From Chitinophagaceae bacterium (GTDB taxonomy: Bacteria; Bacteroidota; Bacteroidia; Chitinophagales; Chitinophagaceae): a stretch of DNA of 64,000 bases. Position numbers and translations under genes: made by a program. Every line of letters begins with the position of its first letter. Within the stretch, counting starts at the first letter, position 1. Shown here in pieces: positions 1-8,645 of the stretch. The notes beneath the pieces were generated by a model, which saw nothing but the letters and a program-made list of their open reading frames with translations, searched no databases and was not told the origin of the DNA. The stretch is from assembly GCA_947447265.1 (NCBI GenBank), contig CANFKC010000023.1, positions 1 to 64,000 of the forward strand. The letters run 5' to 3'.

Positions 1-61
1 AGGCAAGCCTTTCTTTTAATTGAACATCTGTAAGATGATTTACCAACTGTAAGGTTCGCAT
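1..61 (-). CDS. 5' end of an unidentified gene, cut by the window edge
   Basis: A reading frame opens with ATG at position 61 on the minus strand and stays open for 20 codons to the window edge, beginning MRTLQLVNHL. The opening has the look of an HTH or transposase N-terminus, but 20 residues are too few to name it. A TATCTTTG box just upstream (78-85) supports a real start here. Confidence 0.4.
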   Translation of the reverse strand, partial: MRTLQLVNHLTDVQLKERLA

Positions 62-77
62 AGCTCCCTATTTGAAC

Positions 78-85
78 CAAAGATA
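78..85 (-). promoter_or_regulatory. Candidate -7 box for the truncated gene at the left edge
   Basis: The minus strand reads TATCTTTG, matching the Bacteroidetes -7 consensus TAnnTTTG, 17 bases before the ATG at 61. No TTG lies at the expected 19-21 base distance, so only half of the promoter is supported. Confidence 0.35.
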
Positions 86-156
86 GTAAATTATTATTTT
101 AATAATTTTGATGGCGGTTTATTATTAATCTCCTTTTTATAGACTAAGCAAAATAA

Positions 157-184
157 AAATGGGCAGCCTCGCAGCTGCCCATTT
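157..184 (-). terminator. Rho-independent terminator after the dksA-like gene
   Basis: An 11-bp perfect stem (AAATGGGCAGC paired with GCTGCCCATTT) with a 6-base loop is followed on the minus strand by a T-rich run. It lies 26 bases after the stop codon of the minus-strand gene at 210-1376. Confidence 0.85.
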
Positions 185-209
185 ACAATTTATCATTAAT
201 AATTTACCA

Positions 210-1376
210 TTAGTTTGTTTTGGTGTTCATCATCTTCTTAGCTTCGATGCTGAGGGTAGCATGAGGAACGGCGCGGAGGCGGGCTTTTTCTATCAGCTTA
301 CCTGTAACGCGGCAAATACCGTAAGTTTTGTTTTCGATACGGATCAATGCTTTTTCCAGGTGGTTTACGAACTGGATCTGGCGGCTGGCAAGCTGAGCAA
401 GTTGCTCACGCTCCATTGCGCCGCTACCATCTTCCATATTCATATACCTGTTCTCTGTGTCTTCTGTACCAGCTTCGTCCTTGCGAGTGATAACGCCTTG
501 TAAGTATAATAACTCTTTGCGAGCAGCTTCCAGGCGGTTGCTGATCAGTTCCCTGAATTCTACCAATTCCTCGTCGCTGTAACGGTAAACGGTTACCGGT
601 GGCGGTGGTGCGTCATCAAGCAACGACCTGTATACTTCCGTCTGGTAAGTTACCGGAGATTCTGGTTCAACCTTTTCTTTCGATTTATTTTCCAAACGAC
701 GGTGTGCAATAATAACTGTTGGCTTCTTTTCTGTAGGCCTTGCTGCAGGTGTTGCCATTGGCTTGGTTACTACAGCACTTGCAGCCTTAGCAGCTAATAC
801 CCTCTTATCGAGCGAATTTGCTGAAAGGACTTTTCTTACCGGCACAGCAGACTTTTTGGGCGCTTTTTCAACAACTGGTTTTTCAACTGGTGCTGGTTTA
901 GGTGCCGGAGCTGGTGCAGCCTTTTTAGCTACAGGCGCTGGCGCTGCCTTTGGTGCTGGTGCAGGAGCGGCCTTCTTTGCTGGTGCTGCTTTTGCTACTG
1001 GTGCAGGAGCGGCCTTCTTTGCTGGTGCTGCCTTCACTTCAGGTGCCGCTTTCTTTACTGGTGCAGGTTTAGCCGGGGCTGCTTTTTTAGCTGGTACTGG
1101 TGCTGGTGCTGCTTTTACTTTACTTGTTTCCTTTTGTGATTTATCTGGTGCTGCTGTTTTCTTCATTGGTTCTGTTTTTTTCGCCGGGGCGCTTTTTTTA
1201 GCTGGTGCTGCCTTCAATTCTGGTTTCGTCACTTTCTTCGCAATAACAGCAGGTTTCACCGGGGCTGCCTTTTTTGCAGCTGGCGCTGCTTTAGCGGCAC
1301 TTTTAGCTGGTGCTGCCTGTTTTTTAGGATTTACCTTCACAGCGCTTTTCGCTGCTGATTGCTTCTTCGTGGCCAT
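210..1376 (-). CDS. DksA/TraR-family protein with a long Ala-Pro-Lys-rich N-terminal region
   Basis: 388 residues. Residues 1 to about 230 are low-complexity, made of degenerate repeats such as PAKKAAPA and KAAPAPVAKK. This region is strongly basic and probably disordered, with an H1-like look. Residues about 265-388 are a DksA/TraR-type coiled coil followed by the zinc-finger-like end (YGICRVTGKLIEKARLRAVP). Family members regulate transcription by inserting into the RNA polymerase secondary channel. Only one cysteine of the usual four-Cys finger remains, so zinc binding is doubtful; to my knowledge Bacteroidetes members often lack these cysteines. It follows ileS by 4 bases on the same strand, so the two are probably co-transcribed, and a terminator follows. 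The start ATG is clear. The regulatory role is inferred; the tail may bind nucleic acid. Confidence 0.85.
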   Translation of the reverse strand: MATKKQSAAKSAVKVNPKKQAAPAKSAAKAAPAAKKAAPVKPAVIAKKVTKPELKAAPAKKSAPAKKTEPMKKTAAPDKSQKETSKVKAAPAPVPAKKAAPAKPAPVKKAAPEVKAAPAKKAAPAPVAKAAPAKKAAPAPAPKAAPAPVAKKAAPAPAPKPAPVEKPVVEKAPKKSAVPVRKVLSANSLDKRVLAAKAASAVVTKPMATPAARPTEKKPTVIIAHRRLENKSKEKVEPESPVTYQTEVYRSLLDDAPPPPVTVYRYSDEELVEFRELISNRLEAARKELLYLQGVITRKDEAGTEDTENRYMNMEDGSGAMEREQLAQLASRQIQFVNHLEKALIRIENKTYGICRVTGKLIEKARLRAVPHATLSIEAKKMMNTKTN

Positions 1377-1380
1377 GATT

Positions 1381-4300
1381 TTAACCGTTTTTTGATATGT
1401 ATACCTTTATATTTATATCATTAACATCAATTTCTATACCTTCTGGTAAGTAAGGCTTAAAATCGATGGTGTCTGCCAAAATTTCGGCGCAAATATAATC
1501 ATTGTATTTAATTATTGCGCTTTTTAGTGCCGGCTGGTCTTCAATGGTAACATTGATCCTGTCAATTACCTCCAATCCGCTCTCTTTACGAATCTTCTGT
1601 ATACGATTTACGATCTCTCTTGCATTGCCTTCATCTTCCAGATCTGGCGTAATCGTAACATCAAGCGCAACAGTAATATTATCTTTGTTAGCCACTGACC
1701 AACCCGGTATATCTTCGGCAATAATACTCACGTCGGCAATTGCAATTTCCACTTTTTCGCCCGCTACTGTAAGATTGAAAATTTTGTTCCTTTCCAGTTC
1801 ATTAATATCATGCTGGTTCATTTCGGTTATGGCATTTGCCACGCTCTTCATTTTAGCACCCATCTTTGAACCCAATGCCTTGAAATCCGGTTTTATCTTT
1901 TTCTTTATAAAGCCATCATCTTCGGTAAGGTATTTTATCTCCTTAATATTCACCTCTCCCTTTATCAGGTCTTCCATTTTTTGTATCTGCCCCATTACAT
2001 GTTCGTTCATGATAGGGATAAGCACACACTGCAATGGCTGCCTTACTTTTATATTTACTTTTTTACGGATAGACAGTACTATTGAAGATATATCCTGCGC
2101 AAGGTGCATCCTTTCTTCAAGGCCCTTGTCAATGTAATTTTCATTAGCAACAGGGAAGCGCGACAAATGCGCAGATACGTCCAGTTTCAAGCCCGTCTTG
2201 TCATTCAGGTTCTTGAACATCCAATCTGCGAAGAATGGTGCAATAGGAGCCGTTAATAACGCCAGTGTTTCCAGGCATTCGTACAAGGTTTGGTAAGCGC
2301 ATATTTTATCATGCTCATACTCCCCTTTCCAGAACCGCCTTCTGCACAAACGTACGTACCAGTTACTCAACTGTTCATCAAGGAAGTATTCCATTGCCCT
2401 GCCGGCCTGCGTAGGTTCAAAATCATCGAACGCGGCTGTTACGTCTTTAATAAGCGTATGCAGCGAAGATAATATCCACTGGTCTATTTCTGGCCTGTCT
2501 TTTACAGGTATGTAGGCTTCGTTAAACAGGAAGTTATCTACATTGGCATACAGCGCGAAGAACTGGTAAGTATTATAGAAGGTACCAAAATATTTACGCT
2601 GCACTTCTTTAATACCATCCAGGTCAAACCTCAGGCTATCCCATGGAGAAGCATTGGTGATCAGGTACCAGCGTGTGGCATCTGCGCTGTACTTTTCCAG
2701 TGTCTCGAATGGGTCTACAACATTACCCAGACGTTTGCTCATTTTGCTGCCGTTCTTATCCAGCACCAAGCCATTACTCACAACAGTTTTGTAAGCAACG
2801 CTGTCAAACAGCATAACGCCGAGTGCATGCAGGGTATAGAACCAGCCACGAGTCTGGTCAACTCCTTCCGCAATAAAATCAGCCGGGAAGTTGCGCTTCA
2901 GCACATCCAGCGAATTAGCCTCAAAAGGATAATGTTGCTGCGCATAAGGCATTGCACCACTATCAAACCAAACATCAATCAAATCAGGCTCTCGGCGCAT
3001 AGGCTGGCCGCTTTCAGAAACCAGTATTATCTGGTCGACAAATGGTTTATGTAAATCAAGATCAGCTGCCTTAGTCGGTTTAAAAGTGAGCGTACCCACT
3101 ACTTTATGCGCTTCAGTTACCGTATGGTTTTCTGTAAGCAGTTGGTTCAGACCAAGTACTTTATTAGCTTTCTGGGCTTCTTCTATTAGTTCAGCAATAC
3201 TGCCTATGCATTTCTTTTCTGTCCCGTCTTCACTTACCCAAACAGGCAATGGAGTACCCCAGTAGCGGCTGCGGCTCAGGTTCCAGTCCACCATATTTTC
3301 CAGCCAGTTACCGAAACGACCTTCTCCGGTAGCCTTAGGCTTCCAGTTAATGGTTTTATTCAGTTCTATCATCCTGTCCTTAACCGCTGTGGTCCTGATG
3401 AACCATGCGTCCAGCGGGTAATAGATCACGGGCTTATCTGTACGCCAGCAATGAGGGTAAGTATGTTCGTATTTTTCAACTTTAAAGGCATGCCCGCTCA
3501 GCTTCAGCTTTACGGCTATGTCAATATCAACGTCTTTATATTCCGGGTCGTTCTTGTAATCTTTTACATACCTGCCACTGAACTCGCCCACATAATCAAT
3601 GAACTTGCCCTGCCTGTCCACCATCACCAGTATGCCTATGTTATTCTTCTTCCCTACCCTATAGTCATCCGCACCAAAAGCAGGCGCAGTATGTACTATA
3701 CCGGTACCATCTTCCGTAGTAACGAAATCGCCTGTAATCACCCTGAACGGATCACCACCTGCTATTTCTGCCGTGTTGCCATCGAATGGCAATAACTGCT
3801 CGTAGCGTAAGCCTTCCAGTTCACTGCCTTTATAAGTTGCAATTATATGCCATGGTATGGCTTTATTTTCAGGCAGGTAGGTTGATAGGTCTGCGCCTTC
3901 ATTTTCCGCCTTGAAAAACTTACTTACCAATGCTTTTGCCAATATAACCGTGCACGGCTTGTGGGTATACGGATTAAAGGTTTGCACCAGTACATAATCT
4001 ATATTAGGCCCCACTGTAAGTCCGCAATTGCTTGGCAATGTCCATGGCGTAGTAGTCCATGCCATGAAGGAGACCTCTCCTCCACCGGTAGTTTCCGTAA
4101 TGTACGGAGCCCAGGCATTCCTTGCTATCTCCTGAAGTTTTACTTGCAGCGGGTTTGTGGGAAGCGCACCTCCCTCTGCTAGAGAGAGGTTAAACATCGC
4201 CACTACCGTAGTGTCCTTCACATCCTTATAAGTACCCGGCTGGTTCAGTTCATGGCTGCTTAAACCAGTACCTGCAGCAGGCGAATAGGGCTGAATACTC

Positions 4301-4833
4301 ACGCTTTTGTACAACAGATCTTTCTCGTACAATTGCTTCAGCGCCCACCAAAGGGTTTCTATATATTCATTATCGAATGTGATATAAGGCTTACTCATGT
4401 CAACCCAATACCCCATTTTCTCAGTAATGTCTTCCCACTTATCCTTATAACGCATCACCACCTCGCGGCACTTCTTGTTATAATCTTCAACGCTTATTTT
4501 CTTGCCGATATCTTCCTTGGTAATACCGAGTTCCTTTTCCACGAAAAGTTCTATCGGTAAGCCATGGGTATCCCAACCTGCCTTACGTTCCACCAGGTAA
4601 CCCTGCATGGTTTTATAGCGGCAAACAAGATCTTTAAGTGTGCGGGAAATTACGTGGTGTATACCCGGCATACCATTCGCGCTGGGCGGACCTTCGTAAA
4701 ATACGAATGGCTCGCTATCACGGCGCTGATCCATGCTCTGCTGAAAATATTTGTCAGCCTTCCATGTAGCAAGAATGTCCTGCTCAATGTTAGGCATATT
4801 TAACCCCTTATACTCATTATATTTTACTGACAT
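1381..4833 (-). CDS. ileS: Isoleucyl-tRNA synthetase
   Basis: 1150 residues, a class I aminoacyl-tRNA synthetase that charges tRNA-Ile in the cytoplasm. The HIGH-type motif is visible near residue 57 (GIHH), the KMSKR loop near residue 695, and the DVWFDSG signature between them. There is a large CP1 editing region and a long C-terminal anticodon-binding part. The length fits the longer eukaryote-like IleRS type, a group that includes mupirocin-tolerant enzymes; tolerance is not something the sequence alone proves. The annotated ATG is at 4833; an in-frame ATG 12 codons later (MPNIEQ) is also plausible. The dksA-like gene follows 4 bases downstream. Confidence 0.96.
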   Translation of the reverse strand: MSVKYNEYKGLNMPNIEQDILATWKADKYFQQSMDQRRDSEPFVFYEGPPSANGMPGIHHVISRTLKDLVCRYKTMQGYLVERKAGWDTHGLPIELFVEKELGITKEDIGKKISVEDYNKKCREVVMRYKDKWEDITEKMGYWVDMSKPYITFDNEYIETLWWALKQLYEKDLLYKSVSIQPYSPAAGTGLSSHELNQPGTYKDVKDTTVVAMFNLSLAEGGALPTNPLQVKLQEIARNAWAPYITETTGGGEVSFMAWTTTPWTLPSNCGLTVGPNIDYVLVQTFNPYTHKPCTVILAKALVSKFFKAENEGADLSTYLPENKAIPWHIIATYKGSELEGLRYEQLLPFDGNTAEIAGGDPFRVITGDFVTTEDGTGIVHTAPAFGADDYRVGKKNNIGILVMVDRQGKFIDYVGEFSGRYVKDYKNDPEYKDVDIDIAVKLKLSGHAFKVEKYEHTYPHCWRTDKPVIYYPLDAWFIRTTAVKDRMIELNKTINWKPKATGEGRFGNWLENMVDWNLSRSRYWGTPLPVWVSEDGTEKKCIGSIAELIEEAQKANKVLGLNQLLTENHTVTEAHKVVGTLTFKPTKAADLDLHKPFVDQIILVSESGQPMRREPDLIDVWFDSGAMPYAQQHYPFEANSLDVLKRNFPADFIAEGVDQTRGWFYTLHALGVMLFDSVAYKTVVSNGLVLDKNGSKMSKRLGNVVDPFETLEKYSADATRWYLITNASPWDSLRFDLDGIKEVQRKYFGTFYNTYQFFALYANVDNFLFNEAYIPVKDRPEIDQWILSSLHTLIKDVTAAFDDFEPTQAGRAMEYFLDEQLSNWYVRLCRRRFWKGEYEHDKICAYQTLYECLETLALLTAPIAPFFADWMFKNLNDKTGLKLDVSAHLSRFPVANENYIDKGLEERMHLAQDISSIVLSIRKKVNIKVRQPLQCVLIPIMNEHVMGQIQKMEDLIKGEVNIKEIKYLTEDDGFIKKKIKPDFKALGSKMGAKMKSVANAITEMNQHDINELERNKIFNLTVAGEKVEIAIADVSIIAEDIPGWSVANKDNITVALDVTITPDLEDEGNAREIVNRIQKIRKESGLEVIDRINVTIEDQPALKSAIIKYNDYICAEILADTIDFKPYLPEGIEIDVNDINIKVYISKNG

Positions 4834-4863
4834 AGACTATGCCCAAATTATTAAAAATGTGCG

Positions 4864-4871
4864 CAAAGGTA
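4864..4871 (-). promoter_or_regulatory. Candidate -7 box upstream of ileS
   Basis: The minus strand reads TACCTTTG 30 bases upstream of the ileS ATG, a match to TAnnTTTG. No TTG is found 19-21 bases further up. The stretch between ileS and rplS (4834-5081) holds nothing else that I can support. Confidence 0.4.
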
Positions 4872-5081
4872 GGGAGAAATATCGGCATTTGGTTACGGGG
4901 CTGATCTCGGGTGTATTTCCAATGGTTACAGGTATCAATCCATCACCTTTCGTAATAACCGGATATCGGTAAGAAATTCTGAAAAACTCCAGATACTGTG
5001 CAGATTGGAATTAGCGGCGCTATCGTGCTACAACCATGAAATGCTGGAAGTCAATTAGACTATTGCGATCATAAACACGAA

Positions 5082-5109
5082 AAAAGGGCGCACTAGTGTG
5101 CACCCTTTT
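5082..5109 (-). terminator. Rho-independent terminator after rplS
   Basis: A 12-bp stem with one G-U wobble (AAAAGGGCGCAC against GTGCACCCTTTT) encloses a TAGT loop. On the minus strand it ends in a run of six T. It lies about 20 bases after the rplS stop. Confidence 0.85.
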
Positions 5110-5128
5110 CAATATGGTATAAAGGATA

Positions 5129-5503
5129 TTATGCTTTAACTCTTGCAGAAGCGTGTATTTGCTTCTTTTCCTTGATACGTGCAGATTTACCCTGACGCTC
5201 ACGAAGATAGAACAACTTAGCACGACGAACACGACCAGATTTGTTTAAAACAATCGACTCAATGTTTGGAGAATATAAAGGGAAGCAACGCTCAACACCT
5301 ACACCGTCAGACATTTTACGAACAGTAAAAGTTTGAGTATGGGCAGTACCCTGGCGCTTTAAAACGTCTCCTTTAAATGACTGGATACGTTCTTTATTAC
5401 CTTCTATAATTTTATAATTTACAGTAATGTTATCACCTGCCTTAAACTTAGGAAATTCCTTGTTCGCAGTTAATTGTGCATGTACAAAAGCTACAGCTTC
5501 CAT
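5129..5503 (-). CDS. rplS: 50S ribosomal protein L19
   Basis: 124 residues covering the whole L19 family length, with the conserved core FKAGDNITVNYKI, FKGDVLKRQG and GVGVERCFPLYSPNI. L19 sits at the 30S-50S interface of the ribosome. The C-terminus is lysine-rich. The gene stands alone, with its own promoter (5526-5557) and terminator (5082-5109), rather than in an rpsP-rimM-trmD operon. Confidence 0.97.
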   Translation of the reverse strand: MEAVAFVHAQLTANKEFPKFKAGDNITVNYKIIEGNKERIQSFKGDVLKRQGTAHTQTFTVRKMSDGVGVERCFPLYSPNIESIVLNKSGRVRRAKLFYLRERQGKSARIKEKKQIHASARVKA

Positions 5504-5525
5504 GTTTAATTTATTTTTGGGACTG

Positions 5526-5557
5526 CAAAGGTAATAATAATTTCATTTCGTTCCCAA
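5526..5557 (-). promoter_or_regulatory. Promoter of rplS (TTG-N21-TACCTTTG)
   Basis: On the minus strand a TTG at 5555-5557 lies 21 bases before TACCTTTG at 5526-5533, a good match to the Bacteroidetes sigma-70 type promoter. The 19 bases covering the -7 box and initiation region are identical to those upstream of rpsJ at 35818-35836. Confidence 0.65.
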
Positions 5558-5631
5558 TTTTTTTATCTTTTTATCAAAAATAAATTCAGAACGCATAAAA
5601 TAACCTGCAAAATCCGGGTTTTGTGGGAAAT

Positions 5632-5814
5632 TTATTTGGTATTCTTACGTGCGTTAACAACGTCTTTGGCGTCTATCCACTTTATTTCGCCGTTAATGCT
5701 CACAACTGCAAGTTCATTATTAGCCGCTTTCTGGTCGTACAGCTTATCTACAGCTAGTTTAAGGCCATTGGCAATTTTGTCAAGCAACTCGCGGTTTTCT
5801 TTTTTAAGATCCAT
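5632..5814 (-). CDS. Small protein coupled to the zeta-type kinase
   Basis: About 60 residues from the ATG at 5814 (MDLKKENREL). The N-terminal half is a charged, probably helical segment; the C-terminal half contains AVVSINGEIKWIDA. It overlaps the 3' end of the kinase gene by 11 bases, so translation is probably coupled. I do not recognise the family. By position it could be an antitoxin or partner of the kinase, although in the classical epsilon-zeta system the antitoxin gene comes first. Function is inferred from context only. Confidence 0.6.
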   Translation of the reverse strand: MDLKKENRELLDKIANGLKLAVDKLYDQKAANNELAVVSINGEIKWIDAKDVVNARKNTK

Positions 5815-6382
5815 TACATTGTTTATTAACGACAGCCCAAAGGTCATCATTTCCTATTAGATTAACAAATCCGTCTTCACCCTGCGCTATTATCTGCAAA
5901 ACGCCAAATGAGTTATCAGCAAGTATCCATGTATTACAGATGGGTTGAAAAAGCCTGAAGAAGTTTTGAATACCCTTATAATACCTCCGCTCAATTACCG
6001 CTCTTGGTATATTATGCCCTCCTTTTCTTACCCGCTCGGCCACACGTTGCCTGGCCAGCTCGGGGCTATTCAACCATATATATAACAAGGTAACCTGGTA
6101 CCCTTCCTGCTTAGCCTTTTTTACCAGCGATACATAACTACGGGTGGCTAATGTTGTTTCAATAGCAAAGTCTGCCTTTTGAACCAACAGCTCATCAATA
6201 CGGCGCAACATTATTCTGCCTGCCTCTATTGCGACTCCCTCAACATTAAAAGGAGAGATACCGAAAGCAATATTATCTGCATTTACAAATTCACGGCAAT
6301 CCAGTATATCAGGTAATATAGTAAGGCTGGCCGTTGTTTTGCCTGCACCGTTGCAACCCGATATAATGTATAGATGAGGCAT
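5804..6382 (-). CDS. Zeta-toxin-family P-loop kinase
   Basis: 192 residues from the ATG at 6382 (MPHLYIISG); an upstream TTG at 6394 is less likely. A Walker A motif GCNGAGKTT lies at residues 10-18. It is followed by NADNIA, the ETTLA motif and RVAERVRKGGHNIP, the order seen in the zeta-toxin/AAA_33 group. Family members phosphorylate UDP-GlcNAc precursors or other small molecules with ATP. The whole catalytic core looks intact. Bacteroidota carry many solitary zeta-like kinases that may be housekeeping rather than toxic. No epsilon antitoxin is visible upstream; the only partner is the small gene overlapping its 3' end. Confidence 0.85.
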   Translation of the reverse strand: MPHLYIISGCNGAGKTTASLTILPDILDCREFVNADNIAFGISPFNVEGVAIEAGRIMLRRIDELLVQKADFAIETTLATRSYVSLVKKAKQEGYQVTLLYIWLNSPELARQRVAERVRKGGHNIPRAVIERRYYKGIQNFFRLFQPICNTWILADNSFGVLQIIAQGEDGFVNLIGNDDLWAVVNKQCNGS

Positions 6383-6450
6383 AAGCTGATACAAAATAAC
6401 TACATCCGGTGCATTTTATTGCATTTTTTTAGTGCACAGTCACTTAGGTA

Positions 6451-6480
6451 TTGCCTTAACCCGATACTTGTATATATTTG
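6451..6480 (+). promoter_or_regulatory. Promoter (TTG-N19-TATATTTG) of the outer-membrane gene at 6496
   Basis: TTG at 6451-6453 is followed after exactly 19 bases by TATATTTG at 6473-6480, a full match to the Bacteroidetes -33/-7 consensus. Transcription would start about 6-8 bases downstream, leaving a leader of only 10-20 bases before the ATG. Confidence 0.7.
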
Positions 6481-6495
6481 TTAGCCTAAAGCCTG

Positions 6496-7371
6496 ATGAC
6501 CAATATGAAAAAATGGGTGCTGTTGCTGCTTTCTCTCGTGTGTTTCACTATTACCTACGCCCAGCGTGACGGCCTTTTTTATCTTGACAAGGAGTATAAC
6601 GAAGATCCTTTTGACGATTATACGTATTCGTTTTTCGGTGCCAACTACCTGAGCAATAACGTATACCTGGGCAGGCGCGATACCGCCCGGTTACCCTACT
6701 TTACACCCTATATAGGCTACCAGATGCATAACGGGCTTTATGGGAAAGCATCTGCATCTTACAGCCCTGTAAAACATTTCGGCCGCTTCGATCTTTTTAC
6801 ACTAGAGCTTGGCTATGATCGTACTTTCGGCAAACACATACTTACCGGAATTTCTGTTGAAAAGTATTTCTATTACAAGAAAAGTCCCGGAATAAAATCA
6901 AGCATTAAAGACAATATAACACTCTACTGTCTTTACAAAAACGAAAAAATAGAACCTCAGCTTATCTTCGCCGTTAACCAGAATAAAAGCAATGACTATG
7001 TCGTTGGTTTCAGCCTTGACCACAATATAAGGCTCCGCGACAATACCCTGAACATATACCCTACTGCGACATTCTATTACGGAAGCAGGCATTATTTCGA
7101 TGACTACTACCTGAATAACCTGAAGAGAAAAGACAGCACGCTTACTGACAGGGAAGTAGTACAAAATGCAGGAAACTACAAACCACTGAATGTAGAAATA
7201 AGCGCCCGCACTACCTTCCGCACCCCGGAATGGCTGTTTACATTAACGCCCTCTTACTCGGTACCCATAAGTGCGGCAACTATAAAGTTACCGGGACGGG
7301 TGGCTACGGAAAAATTAAAAAGCAGTTTCTATATTACGCTTGATGTTTGTTACCGGCATGAGCGGAAGTGA
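6496..7371 (+). CDS. Secreted or outer-membrane beta-barrel-like protein, unknown
   Basis: 291 residues. A signal peptide is clear (MKKWVLLLLSLVCF...YAQ), with cleavage expected after AQ; translation may start at 6496 or at the ATG at 6505. The mature part is rich in alternating aromatic and polar residues typical of outer-membrane beta strands. It has no recognisable catalytic motif. It is a single-gene unit with its own promoter. The stop is TGA. I do not recognise a named family. Confidence 0.75.
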   Translation: MTNMKKWVLLLLSLVCFTITYAQRDGLFYLDKEYNEDPFDDYTYSFFGANYLSNNVYLGRRDTARLPYFTPYIGYQMHNGLYGKASASYSPVKHFGRFDLFTLELGYDRTFGKHILTGISVEKYFYYKKSPGIKSSIKDNITLYCLYKNEKIEPQLIFAVNQNKSNDYVVGFSLDHNIRLRDNTLNIYPTATFYYGSRHYFDDYYLNNLKRKDSTLTDREVVQNAGNYKPLNVEISARTTFRTPEWLFTLTPSYSVPISAATIKLPGRVATEKLKSSFYITLDVCYRHERK

Positions 7372-7503
7372 GCAAAAAATAAATGCTTTTGCACATTTTA
7401 ACTTTTGGCTTAATAAGACGTTAAAAAGCATAGCATTGTGAACAATAATGAAGATTATAACAAGGGCATTGATTAATTTTACACCACTTTACTAAACAAC
7501 AAA

Positions 7504-8265
7504 ATGGAAAACTACAATCGAACACCAGGGTTCACAGATTTCACGGTTATCGAAAGCAAACAAATCCCGGCCGGGGCTATATCCAAAAAATACATGTCAG
7601 GTGTTTTTTTATGGATGTTTGCAGCATTAGCGGTTTCAACAATATTTGCTTTTCTTTTTTCAGCTAATGCAGAATTAGCGAGCTACCTGTACCAGATTAC
7701 CGACCGTGGGCCAAGGCTTAGCGGCTTAGGGATGATCGTTGCTTTTGCTCCGCTTGCTTTTGTACTGGTTATGTCATTTGGCCTTGCCAGGTTGTCCTCT
7801 ACCGCATTGAGTGCTATCTTTATTGCCTATGCTGCGGTTATGGGCATGAGCCTTAGCACATTGCTCATTACGTATACTTCCGGCTCCTTAATAGGTTGCT
7901 TCGGCTCTGCATCAGTAATGTTCGGCGTTATGGCACTCATGGGCTACACCACAGAGAAAGACCTTACGTCTTTTGGGTCGCTTATGATAATGGGTCTTGT
8001 TGGCATTGTAATTGCTTCAATGATTAACTTCTTTATTCACAGCGACGGCATGAATTACATTATCAGTATCATTGGTGTTGCTGTATTTCTGGGCCTTACT
8101 GCTTACGATGTTCAGAAGTTAAAGAGAATAGGCGCCGGCATTGAATTTGAAGGCACAGCCGCAAGTGATACCCGCAAACTGATGGTAATGGGCGCATTGA
8201 GTTTATACCTCGATTTTATCAACCTTTTCTTATTCCTGTTGCGTCTATTCGGTAAAAGGAAATAA
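7504..8265 (+). CDS. Bax inhibitor-1 / YccA-family membrane protein
   Basis: 253 residues with about seven hydrophobic membrane segments, short loops, and the family-typical end (TAYDVQKLKRIG followed by ALSLYLDFINLFLFLLRLFG). Bacterial members are inner-membrane proteins; YccA modulates the FtsH protease and others act as pH-sensitive calcium leak channels. Which applies here cannot be read from sequence. It is a single gene followed by a strong terminator. Confidence 0.92.
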   Translation: MENYNRTPGFTDFTVIESKQIPAGAISKKYMSGVFLWMFAALAVSTIFAFLFSANAELASYLYQITDRGPRLSGLGMIVAFAPLAFVLVMSFGLARLSSTALSAIFIAYAAVMGMSLSTLLITYTSGSLIGCFGSASVMFGVMALMGYTTEKDLTSFGSLMIMGLVGIVIASMINFFIHSDGMNYIISIIGVAVFLGLTAYDVQKLKRIGAGIEFEGTAASDTRKLMVMGALSLYLDFINLFLFLLRLFGKRK

Positions 8266-8280
8266 ACCAACAACATAAAT

Positions 8281-8324
8281 TATAAAAGTAAAAGCCCTGC
8301 ACCTGCGGGGCTTTTACTTTTATA
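8281..8324. terminator. Strong terminator hairpin after the Bax-inhibitor-like gene
   Basis: A 17-bp perfect stem (TATAAAAGTAAAAGCCC and its complement) with a 10-base loop lies 16 bases after the stop codon. A/T-rich flanks on both sides would let it work in either direction. Confidence 0.85.
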
Positions 8325-8402
8325 GCATGGCACCAAAAAATTGAAGCAGAATGGTAGGCATCTGTAGTTTGTATTTTTCTTGCGTATCAGTTTCCTATAA
8401 AA

Positions 8403-8582
8403 GCTTTGACAACTTTTTAGAAAGTTGTCAAAGCGAAGGTTGAAGCACTTTCTATGATGCACTTTATCATCCGTCCATCAACCGATTTGATAACTCTCCA
8501 AAGAGTTGTCTGAGCTAACCACAATCCCCCGTATGTCAGGGTCATAAAAAAGCCTGGACGACTTCTTAGAAAGTTGTAAAAG
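8403..8582. repeat. Three copies of an imperfect palindrome (GACAACTTT-TTAG-AAAGTTGTC type)
   Basis: The 320-base stretch 8325-8645 has no gene but holds three related hairpins. At 8403-8434 there is a perfect 14-bp stem around TTAG. At 8489-8510 there is a 9-bp stem with one wobble around CCAA. At 8557-8582 there is a degenerate copy. A fourth copy lies 10 kb away at 18635-18664. They are not followed by clean T-runs and look like a dispersed intergenic repeat family rather than terminators. Confidence 0.7.
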
Positions 8583-8645
8583 CTAAGTTTGTAGCATATT
8601 TATGTCTTGTATTGCAGTCTGTAATTTATACAGAAGCAGGAAACC

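Noticed and set aside
700-1376. Repetitive DNA in the dksA-like gene as a CRISPR or minisatellite
   Set aside because: Units are codon-length multiples of varying size encoding PAKKAAP-like peptides, with no constant spacer.
763-1395. Plus-strand 210-codon frame, Ala/Gly/Phe-rich
   Set aside because: It is the antisense of the Ala/Pro/Lys repeats of the dksA-like gene, which has a clear DksA domain and terminator on the other strand.
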